Shown piece after piece: positions 31,694-41,796 of a stretch of DNA of 64,000 bases (positions are counted from its first letter, which is position 1; each line of letters starts with the position of its first letter). Source of the stretch: Limnohabitans sp. (lineage in GTDB: Bacteria > Pseudomonadota > Gammaproteobacteria > Burkholderiales > Burkholderiaceae_C); assembly GCA_024642215.1 (NCBI GenBank), contig JAHEBO010000084.1, forward strand, positions 61,447 to 125,446, in the 5' to 3' direction. The translations under genes and the position numbers were made by a program. Under the pieces are notes generated by a model. It was given only the letters and a program-made list of their open reading frames with translations. It was not told where the DNA came from and ran no database searches.

Positions 31694-32776
31694 ATGAGCA
31701 ATAAAGAACACAAAAAAATGGCCCATCGTCTAAGTCAGCTTCTTGCAGGCTTACTAACGATAAGCAGTCTTTCCGCCAATGCACAGGCGCAAGCGACGAC
31801 GGCAAGCATCAACATTTACTCGGCACGACACTACCCAACTGACGAAGCCCTGTACAACGATTTCAGCAAAAGTACGGGTATCAAAATTAACCGAGTGGAT
31901 GCGGATGACGCAGGCATCCTGTCACGTTTGAAAGCGGAGGGTAGCGCATCGCCCGCCGATGTCATTTTGTTGGTGGACGCAGCCCGATTGTGGCGAGCAG
32001 AAGTTGATGGATTGTTTTTGCCCATCAAATCTAAAAAACTTGAAGAAGCCATTCCAGACAAGCTCAGAGCCAAGCCAACTGACACAGGTGGCATTGCATG
32101 GTTTGGTTTATCGACACGGGCACGCGTGATTGTGTATGACAAGCAGAAGTACCAAAAGACTGATATCGACACTTACGAAAAATTGGCCGATTCACAGTTC
32201 AAGGGCAAGCTCTGTATTCGTTCTGGCTCGCACCCTTACAACCTCAGTTTGTTTGGTGCCATGACAGAGCACTTAGGTCCTCAGCAAACCGAAGTTTGGC
32301 TCAAGGGATTGGTGGCCAATTTGGCGCGGAGTCCTGCAGGAGGAGATACGGATCAAATTAAGGGTGTTGCAACTGGCGAATGTGCAATTGCAGTAACCAA
32401 TACCTACTACTTGGCCCGATTGATGCGGTCTACAAATTCGGTCGATAAAAGCATGGTGGAAAAAATAGGGGTGGTCTTTCCCAATCAGGCCAGTTGGGGT
32501 ACACATCTGAACATCGCAGGTGGGGCCGTTGCAAAAAATTCGAAGAACACTGAAAACGCTGTGAAATTTTTGGAATACCTGGCCAGTGCCTCTGCACAAA
32601 ATCACTTTGCCAATGGCAACAACGAATGGCCTGCCGCTAAAGGCATGAGCTTTGACAATCCAGCGCTTAAAGCCATGTCGGGTGGTGGATTTAAGAGTGA
32701 AGTGTTGCCGATCAGTGCCGTTGGCATGAATCAAATCAAGGTACAGCAAATGCTGGACAGGGTTGGTTTTAAATAA
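31694..32776 (+). CDS. Fe(3+) ABC transporter substrate-binding protein (FbpA/FutA-like)
   Basis: INIYSARHYPTDEALYNDFSKSTGIKINRVDADDAGILSRLKAEG; next to ABC permease/ATPase genes. Confidence 0.9.
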   Translation: MSNKEHKKMAHRLSQLLAGLLTISSLSANAQAQATTASINIYSARHYPTDEALYNDFSKSTGIKINRVDADDAGILSRLKAEGSASPADVILLVDAARLWRAEVDGLFLPIKSKKLEEAIPDKLRAKPTDTGGIAWFGLSTRARVIVYDKQKYQKTDIDTYEKLADSQFKGKLCIRSGSHPYNLSLFGAMTEHLGPQQTEVWLKGLVANLARSPAGGDTDQIKGVATGECAIAVTNTYYLARLMRSTNSVDKSMVEKIGVVFPNQASWGTHLNIAGGAVAKNSKNTENAVKFLEYLASASAQNHFANGNNEWPAAKGMSFDNPALKAMSGGGFKSEVLPISAVGMNQIKVQQMLDRVGFK

Positions 32777-32848
32777 ACCTCAATTTTCGCTGTTTACGCT
32801 TGCAATGCGTTTAAAACTAGGGTTTTCCATAGCGTTTACGGTCTTTTA

Positions 32849-32862
32849 AACTGTATACAGTT
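32849..32862. promoter_or_regulatory. 14-bp perfect palindrome upstream of nucleobase permease
   Basis: AACTGTATACAGTT, ~66 bp upstream of the 32928 start. Confidence 0.5.
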
Positions 32863-32927
32863 CGGTGTGCAGTTAAGGGCAATCAATCGATTGCCAAACG
32901 CCAAGACCCTCTACGTGGGAGACAAAC

Positions 32928-34418
32928 ATGAGTGACTTATCGAATCATCCAGTGGATGAAAAACTACCAACAGGCAAGCTGGCCGCATTGGGCCTGCAAC
33001 ACGTTTTGGTAATGTACGCCGGTGCAGTTGCTGTGCCCTTGATAGTGGGCCGCGCCCTTAAGCTCAGTCCACAAGACGTGGCCTACCTCATCTCTGCAGA
33101 CTTGTTTTGTTGCGGCTTGGTGACACTGATTCAGTCACTGGGGGCAACGCAATGGTTTGGCATACGTTTGCCCGTCATGATGGGCGTGACATTTGCCTCT
33201 GTGGCACCTATGGTGGCCATGGCCAATGCCAACCCTGGTGAGCTGGGCGCGCAATTGATTTTTGGTGCCATCATTGGTGCAGGGCTTATCTCTATCCTCA
33301 TTGCACCTGTTGTGAGCCGCATGTTGAGGTTTTTCCCACCCGTTGTAACGGGCACCATCATTGCCGTGATTGGCATCAGCTTAATGCGAATTGGCATCAA
33401 TTGGATTTTTGGCAACCCAGTAGGCCCTACAGCGCCAAGCATTGTCAATCCTGAGCACAAGCAGTGGTTGGATGCCGCAGCAGCTGCGGCAGGGGCACCG
33501 GGTTCAACCTTGCCTGCCATTCCAAAAGATTTGGCCTTGTTACCCAAAATGCCTAATCCTAAATACGCAGATTTGACAGGCGTTGGCATTGCTGGATTGG
33601 TGCTGGTGACCATCATGTTGATTTCAAAGTTCGCCAAGGGCTTCATTGCCAACATCTCCGTGCTTTTGGGCATCGTGGTGGGCGGTATTGTGGCTTCTGT
33701 CATGGGTTTGATGAACTTTGACAAAGTTGGCAAAGCCGCTTGGTTTGATGTTGTGATGCCGTTTCACTTTGGCATGCCAGTGTTTGATCCTGTTCTCATT
33801 TTGACCATGACATTGGTCATGATTGTGGTGATGATTGAGTCCACCGGCATGTTCTTGGCGCTTGGTGAAATGACTGATAAAAAAGTGGATCAAGCTGCGC
33901 TGACACGTGGCTTGAGAACGGATGGGTTGGGCACTTTGTTGGGCGGTATTTTCAATACGTTCCCCTACACCAGCTTCTCTCAAAATGTGGGTCTTGTTGC
34001 CGTGACAGGTGTTAAGAGCCGCTTTGTGTGTGTGGCGGGTGGCTTGATTTTGGTGGCCTTGGGCTTGCTTCCCAAAATGGCAGCCTTGATTGAATCTTTG
34101 CCCACAGTGGTATTGGGTGGCGCCGGCTTGGTGATGTTTGGCATGGTGGCTGCTACCGGAATTCGGATTTTGAGCAACGTTGACTTTAAGAAAAACTCTT
34201 TCAACGCCATGATTGTGGCCATCTCAATTGGCATCGGCATGATCCCTCTGATTGCACCTAATTTCAAGCAGTGGATGCCGCACAACCTTCATCCACTGAT
34301 TGAGTCAGGTATCTTGTTGGCATCTATCAGTGCGGTTCTACTGAACTTGTTTTTCAATGGTGCGCAAGGCGATACGCGTGACGCGGTAGAGGCGGCCAAA
34401 CAGGCTGATGCACATTGA
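32928..34418 (+). CDS. nucleobase:cation symporter-2 family permease (xanthine/urate type)
   Basis: LGLQHVLVMYAGAVAVPLIVG and QNVGLVAVTGVKSRFVCVAGG motifs. Confidence 0.92.
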   Translation: MSDLSNHPVDEKLPTGKLAALGLQHVLVMYAGAVAVPLIVGRALKLSPQDVAYLISADLFCCGLVTLIQSLGATQWFGIRLPVMMGVTFASVAPMVAMANANPGELGAQLIFGAIIGAGLISILIAPVVSRMLRFFPPVVTGTIIAVIGISLMRIGINWIFGNPVGPTAPSIVNPEHKQWLDAAAAAAGAPGSTLPAIPKDLALLPKMPNPKYADLTGVGIAGLVLVTIMLISKFAKGFIANISVLLGIVVGGIVASVMGLMNFDKVGKAAWFDVVMPFHFGMPVFDPVLILTMTLVMIVVMIESTGMFLALGEMTDKKVDQAALTRGLRTDGLGTLLGGIFNTFPYTSFSQNVGLVAVTGVKSRFVCVAGGLILVALGLLPKMAALIESLPTVVLGGAGLVMFGMVAATGIRILSNVDFKKNSFNAMIVAISIGIGMIPLIAPNFKQWMPHNLHPLIESGILLASISAVLLNLFFNGAQGDTRDAVEAAKQADAH

Positions 34419-34443
34419 AGATTTGAGGTGATTTTCAGCCATC

Positions 34444-34473
34444 AAAAAGGCCAGCGATTGCTGGCCTTTTTTT
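34444..34473. terminator. Rho-independent terminator
   Basis: aaaaaggccagc-gatt-gctggccttttttt between convergent genes. Confidence 0.88.
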
Positions 34474-34487
34474 GTTCAAATGAACCA

Positions 34488-35543
34488 TCAGTGTGACTTA
34501 AAACCTTCAAGCACATTCACAGTGTTGACACCAAAATCTGCAACAGCATAGCCACCTTCCAGTGTGAACAAAGTGGGCAGACCCAAAGCAGCAATGGCAT
34601 GGCCCACTTGGAAATAATGATGTGATTTCAATTTAAAGCCACTGATCGGATCACCCTCATAGGTGTCGAGTCCCAATGGCACAACCAAGGCTTGCGGCGC
34701 AAAATCACTGAGGATTTGGAGCGCTTTTTGCAAGGTGGCATACCAAGTTTCAAATTCAGTGCCTTTGGGCAGTGGCAGGTTCAAGTTAAAACCTTCGCCA
34801 TCACCCGTTCCGTATTCATCTGCATGGCCTAAGAAAAACGGGTACTCCGTTTGCGGATCGCCATGTATCGACACTGTGTAGATATCAGCGCGTGCATCAA
34901 AAATGGCTTGAGTGCCATTGCCATGATGGTAATCAATGTCAAGAATTCCCACCCTTTGCATCCCTTTGTCACGCAAGTTTTGAGCTGCAATGGCGGCATT
35001 GTTCAAAAAGCAATACCCGCCCATGAAGGCGGGACCCGCATGGTGTCCTGGCGGTCGAGTTAAGGCTACCGCAGCAGTTTCACCTTGGTGCAGTGCATCG
35101 GCTGCGGCAACTGCACACGCAGCACCTTCGCGTGCAGCCGTCCAGGTACCCGACATCAATGGCGTTCCTGCGTCAAAGGCATACTGGCCCAATTTAGCAG
35201 CAAAATTAAGCGGTGGTTTGTCCATTCGAAAAGCGTGCTTACCAGGCAATGGCCAAACGGAGGGCAGGGCATCTCGATTTTCATTGTCTGGACTCAGTTG
35301 AACCCATTCATGCCAGGCGTTCGCAAGAAATGCCAAGTAGTCGGCTGAATGAACTCGCTGTAGTGCAGTGTCTAAATGAAGATTTGTCGGAGCTTGCATC
35401 ACCTGACCTACAGGTCTGCGGGTCAACTCGTTCAAAACATGATCAAGTCGTTGTGGCACTTCATGACAATCTACCAAGCGCCCGCGAAACATCTCTTGCT
35501 GACCGTGGTGCAAATGGTGGTGCTGGTTGGAGAAAATTTTCAC
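34488..35543 (-). CDS. histone deacetylase family protein (amidohydrolase)
   Basis: ALTRPPGHHAGPAFMGGYCFLNNAAIAAQNL, DIDYHHGNGTQAIFD. Confidence 0.93.
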   Translation of the reverse strand: MKIFSNQHHHLHHGQQEMFRGRLVDCHEVPQRLDHVLNELTRRPVGQVMQAPTNLHLDTALQRVHSADYLAFLANAWHEWVQLSPDNENRDALPSVWPLPGKHAFRMDKPPLNFAAKLGQYAFDAGTPLMSGTWTAAREGAACAVAAADALHQGETAAVALTRPPGHHAGPAFMGGYCFLNNAAIAAQNLRDKGMQRVGILDIDYHHGNGTQAIFDARADIYTVSIHGDPQTEYPFFLGHADEYGTGDGEGFNLNLPLPKGTEFETWYATLQKALQILSDFAPQALVVPLGLDTYEGDPISGFKLKSHHYFQVGHAIAALGLPTLFTLEGGYAVADFGVNTVNVLEGFKSH

Positions 35544-35550
35544 GCAGATC

Positions 35551-35904
35551 TCAATCTAACAATTCAAGCACTTTTTCTGAAGGGCGGCATAGCTGAGTGC
35601 CTTTGGGGGTGACCACGATGGGGCGGTTCATCAGAATGGGATGCTGCATCACAAAGTCAATTAACTCGTCGTCTGACCATTTGGAGTTGCCAAGATCCAA
35701 CTCATCAAAGGGGCTGCCTTTTTGTCGAAGTACTTCTCGTACGTTGGTTTTCATCGCGTCAATGAGTGCGACAAATTCCGAGCGGGAAGGTGGCGTTTCA
35801 AGGTAGTGAATGACCTTGGGCTTGAGGCCACGTTCTTGCAGGATGGCAAGTACATTGCGAGACGTTCCACATTTCGGGTTGTGGTAGATGGTGATGGTGT
35901 TCAT
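35551..35904 (-). CDS. arsC: glutaredoxin-type arsenate reductase
   Basis: ITIYHNPKCGTSRNVLAILQERG ... LMNRPIVVTPKGTQLCRPSEKVLELL. Confidence 0.92.
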   Translation of the reverse strand: MNTITIYHNPKCGTSRNVLAILQERGLKPKVIHYLETPPSRSEFVALIDAMKTNVREVLRQKGSPFDELDLGNSKWSDDELIDFVMQHPILMNRPIVVTPKGTQLCRPSEKVLELLD

Positions 35905-36022
35905 GTGTGTTCTGCTTGTCGGTTATGGTGCGGTTTCAGAGCTTAGGTTCTAGAGCGTATTGATTATTGTTTTTCATACAAGCGATACATAGGATCGTTG
36001 CATCAACTTTTACCGAATTATT

Positions 36023-36361
36023 ATGCAAAAGCAGTACTTTCAGTACACGGGGCTTCACACTTGGATGAATGTTGTTCTGTCTGTCGTGGTCTTGTCGAGT
36101 CCCTCGATTGCTTCCGCCGATGCCATTAGCCCGGCATTAACATTGGGAAATGATGACACGTCTTTTGTCTTCATGGGGACCTGCCCCAATGGCGCCATGT
36201 ACCGGTTGATATCTTATGAGAAATGGGTAGACGGTACTGCTTTGTCGTTTTACGACTATGAGGGTCCAGCAGGACAGGGCACCATTCACACGAAGACGCC
36301 GCCTAAAACCATCGCGGTCCGTGTGTGTCGAGCATTGGCAGAAATCAGAAATGATTCTTGA
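36023..36361 (+). CDS. hypothetical secreted protein
   Basis: 112 aa with signal-peptide-like N-terminus; two later cysteines; no family recognised. Confidence 0.5.
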   Translation: MQKQYFQYTGLHTWMNVVLSVVVLSSPSIASADAISPALTLGNDDTSFVFMGTCPNGAMYRLISYEKWVDGTALSFYDYEGPAGQGTIHTKTPPKTIAVRVCRALAEIRNDS

Positions 36362-36448
36362 GTTGCCATGAAATACGTTTCTATCGCGTACAAATTTTAG
36401 AGAAGCCCACGGCGCACAAGATTGAACAAGTCTTGAAAAATACCAAAA

Positions 36449-38236
36449 TCATTCAGAAGAGAGACTCTTTGAAACAAACGACTCAATGGTCTGAATGTCA
36501 GTAGGCTTGTAAATCACGTGGATGTTCAATTGGTCAAATAGCTGCAAGTGTTGTGGCGATGTATCTGCCGTCACAATACAAGCAGGTATGTCTTCGTTGA
36601 ACTCTTCGCGCAATTTTTGAATGAAGAAAATGCCATTTCGCTCACCTAAGCGAAAGTCGCTTAATATGAAATGAAGTTTTGGAATTTCCACCAGGTATTG
36701 TGAAAAATCATGCGCCTCATGCGGAATCAAGTAAACCGAATAGCCAGCTTTTGTAAAATATTGCGCATACGCATTTTTAAGTGAATAGTCATTTTCAATG
36801 ATGCCAATGTTCTTTTCGCTGGCGTTGTTTTGAGTTTGATCTGGTATGACGCTAGCTGTGTGGTCACTACCGTGCTCAGAGTTCATTGGCACTCGATTCA
36901 TCCGTATTGCGTTGTCTAGCGCCACTGGATATTGAGTCTGAATGGTGAAAGCCGAACCTACACCCAATTCTGATTGAACAGTGCATTCGCCGCCAATCTT
37001 CTGCACAATTCGGTACACAATTGAGAGGCCAAGCCCTAGCCCGTCGTGATGCGATCTGGAGTGCTCCGATCGATAAAATTCTTTGAAAATTACGGGTAAG
37101 TCTTCTTCAGGAATGCCGTGTCCCGTATCTTTTACGCAGAATCTCAACTGACCGTTGTTGTTTTCAAAGCGGAGTGAAATGGAACCGGCATCGGTGTATT
37201 GAATGGCATTCGCTAAGAGATTTCGCAGGATTTGTTCAATCAGTTGAGGGTCACCTTTTGCAACGATTTCAGGGTACTCTAAAGTCAGTTTCAGATTTTT
37301 CTCTTTGCACAAATCTGCAAAGTTAGACTCTAATTCTTTTGCCAATTGAGCGACTTTAAAATCAACGTGACGTGGCGAAAAACCAGAATCCAATTTGCTG
37401 ATGTCTAGCAGCGTGTTAAACATTTTGTTCAACACAGCGATGCTGTTTCGCATGCGAGAGAAAACCTTGTTTTCATAATCTGGCAAATTTTTTGTATCAA
37501 TCATGTCTACAAAGATATTGATCGATTGCATGGGTTGTCTTAAATCATGACTGGCAGTGGCAATGAATTCTGATTTGGCCGTGTTGGCCGCAATCGACGC
37601 GTTCTTTTCTGCCACAAGTTGATCAATCATCGCGTCATTTTTGAGTCGCAAAGAAAATGACTTTTCCCATGATCTTGAAAAAAGGACAGCCATTTTGATG
37701 GCCAGGTAAAAAGCCACCATCGAGCCAATTGGGATGGGCCAAAAAATGAACTTGTAATGCGAGACGATGAACAGAAGTTCAGGTATTTTCAGCGGCAATA
37801 CAAAGTAATTGAACGACTTCCAGCTGACACAATAGCCGACCATGCCCACAAAAAGAATGGTCAAACTGATGATTTGGTAAATCAAATAATTGGCTGGATC
37901 GGAGGTGTCGACAAAAATAAACCAACCCATGCCCCAGACTAATGTGACTGAACACAGTGCAATGTTCAGAAGCCGCATATTGGTTTTGACATCGCCCTTT
38001 AGATCAATTCGCTTGATCAAGAAAAACCGTGCAATGACCACGATGGCCATCACTCCAAACCATGCGTTGAAGAGGAGGTTGTCCGTTGTATGCAGATACA
38101 AAGGGATGCAAAGCAGAGGCGCCAAAACCGTGGCGATGGTGCTCGATTTGGCAAAGCTGTGCATGTACTGCAGCTTTTCAGTGGCCACAAGCTGTTCAAA
38201 ATTGGGCAGATCAGCTTGGAGATTTTCAGTGGTCAT
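36449..38236 (-). CDS. hybrid sensor histidine kinase with membrane N-terminus and C-terminal receiver
   Basis: H-box ATASHDLRQPMQSINIF, N/G boxes LLANAIQYTDAGS...DTGHGIPEEDL, C-terminal receiver IGIIENDYSLKNAY...FILSDFRLGERNG. Confidence 0.9.
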   Translation of the reverse strand: MTTENLQADLPNFEQLVATEKLQYMHSFAKSSTIATVLAPLLCIPLYLHTTDNLLFNAWFGVMAIVVIARFFLIKRIDLKGDVKTNMRLLNIALCSVTLVWGMGWFIFVDTSDPANYLIYQIISLTILFVGMVGYCVSWKSFNYFVLPLKIPELLFIVSHYKFIFWPIPIGSMVAFYLAIKMAVLFSRSWEKSFSLRLKNDAMIDQLVAEKNASIAANTAKSEFIATASHDLRQPMQSINIFVDMIDTKNLPDYENKVFSRMRNSIAVLNKMFNTLLDISKLDSGFSPRHVDFKVAQLAKELESNFADLCKEKNLKLTLEYPEIVAKGDPQLIEQILRNLLANAIQYTDAGSISLRFENNNGQLRFCVKDTGHGIPEEDLPVIFKEFYRSEHSRSHHDGLGLGLSIVYRIVQKIGGECTVQSELGVGSAFTIQTQYPVALDNAIRMNRVPMNSEHGSDHTASVIPDQTQNNASEKNIGIIENDYSLKNAYAQYFTKAGYSVYLIPHEAHDFSQYLVEIPKLHFILSDFRLGERNGIFFIQKLREEFNEDIPACIVTADTSPQHLQLFDQLNIHVIYKPTDIQTIESFVSKSLSSE

Positions 38237-38268
38237 GACAAACTAGCGTTGACGTCATTCAATGCGGA

Positions 38269-38898
38269 TCAAATGCCCAGCAACTGGTGTTTTTGAGCTT
38301 TCAACACCGCTTGCGTTCGATTGAAAACCCGCAATTCTTTGAAGATCTGGTTGATGTGGATTTTGACAGTTTGTTCTTTGATCTCTAGGTAATCAGCAAT
38401 GATTTTATTGGGATGCCCTAGTGAGATGAGGTGCAGGACTTCCAGTTGTCTCTGTGTGAGTCTGAAATCTGGCTGCTCTTCTGTGGCAAGAACGACGGTT
38501 GACTTGGGGCTGAACTCAAAGAGTTTTTGCAATTTGTTGTAGATGCTGAGGGACGTGCTGTTTTTAGAAACAAACAGGGTTGCGCCAGCGGCTACGGCTC
38601 GGGGTTCCCATGTGAGCGATTCAAGTCCAGAAATGGATACCACGTGCTCGACGTTGGGTTTTTGTTTAAATACCTTGATACCCGCCAAGCCACTGAGCCC
38701 CGGCATTTTGACGTCCAACAACACAACCCAGACTTTGTCCATGGCATCGACCCATTCAAGGCCTTCGCTGGCATTGCTTGCGGTGAATACACCGATGTCC
38801 AAGCTGCTGAATTCTCGTGTGAGGATCTCTCCCAACGCCTCCCGATAGACAGGGTGATCGTCAATGATCAATAGTGCATTGGAGTGTTGATTCGTCAT
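38269..38898 (-). CDS. NarL/LuxR-family response regulator
   Basis: LLIIDDHPVYREAL receiver and LTQRQLEVLHLISLGHPNKIIADYLEIKEQTVKIHINQIFKEL HTH. Confidence 0.92.
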   Translation of the reverse strand: MTNQHSNALLIIDDHPVYREALGEILTREFSSLDIGVFTASNASEGLEWVDAMDKVWVVLLDVKMPGLSGLAGIKVFKQKPNVEHVVSISGLESLTWEPRAVAAGATLFVSKNSTSLSIYNKLQKLFEFSPKSTVVLATEEQPDFRLTQRQLEVLHLISLGHPNKIIADYLEIKEQTVKIHINQIFKELRVFNRTQAVLKAQKHQLLGI

Positions 38899-39086
38899 AG
38901 CTCAGGACATGTTAGCTGTTGCCATGTTAATTTCAATGAAACTTAGGTTATAGATGGTGCAAAATGGATTTTACGATTGGCTTTGCAAAAGCCATCATTG
39001 AGTGCTCTTGCTGTGGTTGTTTTGTTCACGGCCATTCCATGAAAATAAAGTCTCTCCAAATTCTGCGTGCTTAAGGGTTTTAAAAC

Positions 39087-40070
39087 ATGTCAAATTTAGA
39101 CCAACAAGATAGACGCCATTTCATTCAAGGTGTTGGCGCACTTTGTGTTTTTGGGGCTAGTCATGGCCTAGGCATGGCGCAAGATCGTGCAATTAAGTTT
39201 GTCGTGCCCAATCCAGCCGGTGGACTGCCAGATACCGTCGCTCGCGTTTTTGCCCAAAAGCTGACTGAAAAGTTAGGGCAGTCCGTGATTGTGGACAACA
39301 GGCCCGGTGCCAACGGCATGATTGCGGCACAAGTGCTGACCAATGGCCCCAAAGACGGTTCGGTTTTTTTGGTGGCCGACGGCTCCATGTTCTCGATCAA
39401 TCCACATTTGTACAAGTCGCTGAGTTATGACTACCGGCGAGACTTTTTGCCAGTTTCACTCGCAGCCAGCGCGCCACTGTATTTAGCGGCCCATCCTCGC
39501 ATCAAGGCCAATAACTTGCGCGAACTCATTGCCATGATCAAAAGCAAGCCAGGCGAGTTGACATATGGCTCATCGGGCGTTGGCAGTACACACCATCTGT
39601 CAATGGAAGCTTTCAAGACAGCACTGTCGCTGGACATTCAGCACATACCGTTCAAAGGGTCTGGTCAATCGGTGCCCGCTTTGATCGGCGGACAAGTGGA
39701 CATGCTTTTTTCAGCCTTGCCTTCATTGTCAGGCTTCGTTAAAACAGGCCAGGTCCGCTTGTTGGGCAACAATTCTGCCAAACGGTCTTCGCAAGAACCC
39801 AATGTGCCAGCCATTGCGGAGATCCTTTCGGGCTATGATTTTTCACCCACCATTGGTGTCTTTGCGGCAGCGGGAACACCACAGTCAGTGATTGACAAAA
39901 TGAGTGCAGAGATCGCCAAGGTTGCCAGAATGCCCGAGACAGTTCAAACATTGAGCAATGCGGGCGTAGAAGCTGTTGGCGGCAGTGTGACAGAACATGG
40001 CAAAGTGATCGCCAGTGAAAACGAACGCTTCGGCAAAGCTGTCGTTGCTGCTGGTATCAAACCTGAATAA
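39087..40070 (+). CDS. Bug/TctC-family substrate-binding protein
   Basis: DRAIKFVVPNPAGGLPDTVARVFAQKL...VDNRPGANGMIAAQVL. Confidence 0.9.
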   Translation: MSNLDQQDRRHFIQGVGALCVFGASHGLGMAQDRAIKFVVPNPAGGLPDTVARVFAQKLTEKLGQSVIVDNRPGANGMIAAQVLTNGPKDGSVFLVADGSMFSINPHLYKSLSYDYRRDFLPVSLAASAPLYLAAHPRIKANNLRELIAMIKSKPGELTYGSSGVGSTHHLSMEAFKTALSLDIQHIPFKGSGQSVPALIGGQVDMLFSALPSLSGFVKTGQVRLLGNNSAKRSSQEPNVPAIAEILSGYDFSPTIGVFAAAGTPQSVIDKMSAEIAKVARMPETVQTLSNAGVEAVGGSVTEHGKVIASENERFGKAVVAAGIKPE

Positions 40071-40711
40071 TGTGCACCAATTTCACACCTGTCCAAAAAC
40101 CTCAGTGGGTCAAGGATGCGTTTGACATTGACTTGCCTGCAGCCTATGCGGCAGAAACCTACCCTGGTTTTGCTGCGCCCATTGTTGTGCAAAGCCATCA
40201 AACAGGGCGAGTTGCTTGCGGTTTGGCCAAGTTCGGCTTGATTCCGGCTTGGGCCAAAGACGACAAAATAAGTCGGCACACCTACAACGCCCGAAGCGAA
40301 ACCGTCGCCGAAAAACCCAGCTATCGCACTGCCTGGCGGAAGCGGCAATTTGGCTTGGTGCTGGTCGAAAACTTCTTCGAGCCTCGTTATGAATCAGGAC
40401 GGGCAGTGCGCTGGAAAATCGGTCTTGCTTCAGGGGACCCGTTTGGCATAGCCTGCTTGTGGGATCGATGGACTGATCCGAGTACGGGGGAGTTGGTGGT
40501 TAGCTTTTCAATGCTGACAGTGAATGCCGATGAGCACCCCGTCATGAACCAGTTTCATCATCAAGGTGATGAAAAGCGTACGCCAGTGATCATTGCACCA
40601 GAACTTCACAAGGCATGGTTAGGTGCAGAGACAATGCTGGCGTCTAAATTCATGTCCTGGCAAAACATGCAAAGCCTTTATGCGCAAGCGTCACCCAGGC
40701 CATCTAATTGA
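40070..40711 (+). CDS. yedK: SOS response-associated peptidase (YedK/HMCES)
   Basis: Starts MCTNF (catalytic Cys2) and carries TYNARSETVAEKPSYRTAWRKRQ and active-site-like DEHPVMNQFHHQGDEKRTPVII; TAATG overlap with the upstream gene. Confidence 0.88.
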   Translation: MCTNFTPVQKPQWVKDAFDIDLPAAYAAETYPGFAAPIVVQSHQTGRVACGLAKFGLIPAWAKDDKISRHTYNARSETVAEKPSYRTAWRKRQFGLVLVENFFEPRYESGRAVRWKIGLASGDPFGIACLWDRWTDPSTGELVVSFSMLTVNADEHPVMNQFHHQGDEKRTPVIIAPELHKAWLGAETMLASKFMSWQNMQSLYAQASPRPSN

Positions 40712-40728
40712 TCCCTGTTTGAAATTCC

Positions 40729-41118
40729 TTAATCAATCGGAATAATCAGTGTAAAGCCAACAGAATTCCGCTTGATGACGGGCAAGAGTAAATATTTGTC
40801 AGTGTACCAAGCACCTAATGCGGACCCAATGGCGTGAGCCGCCATGTCCAGTTGTTGGCTGGAGCGTTTGCCTGTTTTGGCAATCTCATAATTTTGTTCA
40901 GCAATGACAATGACCGTGCTGATGCCAAAGCCAATCCAGGCTCTATTTTCTGAGTCACCATACAGGTGTGTGATGTAACCTGCCATGGCTGCACCACTGG
41001 CCAGATGACTGAATTCACTGGTGAACCCGTCACTGGCGTAACAGGGTGATGCGCTCAACCCGGACGCTAAGAGGACCCACGCAATGAAGGATTTTTTGAC
41101 GCAAAGATGCGTGATCAT
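40729..41118 (-). CDS. hypothetical secreted/membrane protein
   Basis: 129 aa with signal peptide; coupled to upstream ORF 41118..41594. Confidence 0.55.
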   Translation of the reverse strand: MITHLCVKKSFIAWVLLASGLSASPCYASDGFTSEFSHLASGAAMAGYITHLYGDSENRAWIGFGISTVIVIAEQNYEIAKTGKRSSQQLDMAAHAIGSALGAWYTDKYLLLPVIKRNSVGFTLIIPID

Positions 41119-41594
41119 TACTTTCGACCCTGCGTCTGCATTGAATTCCTGACTTGTTCGAGATACTCACCAAAATCGAAATCGGGACCTTGTTCATAAG
41201 CAATGGCCTGCCAGTGTCGATGCGATTCAGCCAGTTTTTTTTCTTTGTGTTTGATAGGACAAAAATATGATTCAGTGGCTTTGATGATTTCATAAACATA
41301 CGCAGCCACGCCTACGCCATATGCGCAATAGGTGCAGTGAAACTTTGAAACCCAGTCTAAATACTTCAGTTCTTGGCGGTCAAAGATGATGAAGTCACGG
41401 CGGGAAAATTTCTGAATGCCATAGATGGGAAAGCAAGTCCACTGATAGAACGAGACGCAAATGTCCAAAAACAAAATAGGAATGACCATGCTGTATATGA
41501 TGGGGCCCGTGATGAGATTGATAGGTCGCGACCGCTTGATCAGTGCAATCAGGCCGAGCTGATGGTTTGTTGACATAGGTGATCTCACAGTCAA
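41118..41594 (-). CDS. hypothetical protein
   Basis: 158 aa; TAATG-type overlap with 40729..41118; no family recognised. Confidence 0.5.
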   Translation of the reverse strand: MTVRSPMSTNHQLGLIALIKRSRPINLITGPIIYSMVIPILFLDICVSFYQWTCFPIYGIQKFSRRDFIIFDRQELKYLDWVSKFHCTYCAYGVGVAAYVYEIIKATESYFCPIKHKEKKLAESHRHWQAIAYEQGPDFDFGEYLEQVRNSMQTQGRK

Positions 41595-41652
41595 AGGTGT
41601 TTTATCGGAGCAGAGGGCAGTTTGAATTTTCCTTCATATTGCAGTATCACAC

Positions 41653-41666
41653 TTGACCTAAGTCAA
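41653..41666. promoter_or_regulatory. candidate FNR/Anr box
   Basis: TTGAC-CTAA-GTCAA matches TTGAT-N4-ATCAA with correct spacing, upstream of rubrerythrin. Confidence 0.6.
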
Positions 41667-41796
41667 TTAACCGGTTTGCATCTGGCACGCTTAAGAAAAC
41701 TATCAAGCAATTAGCAACGTTCAATTGGCCTAAGCATGGTGAGATCTCTACCATGGAGTCTGTCATGATTCATTTCATTCACTTTAGGAGATTCAA

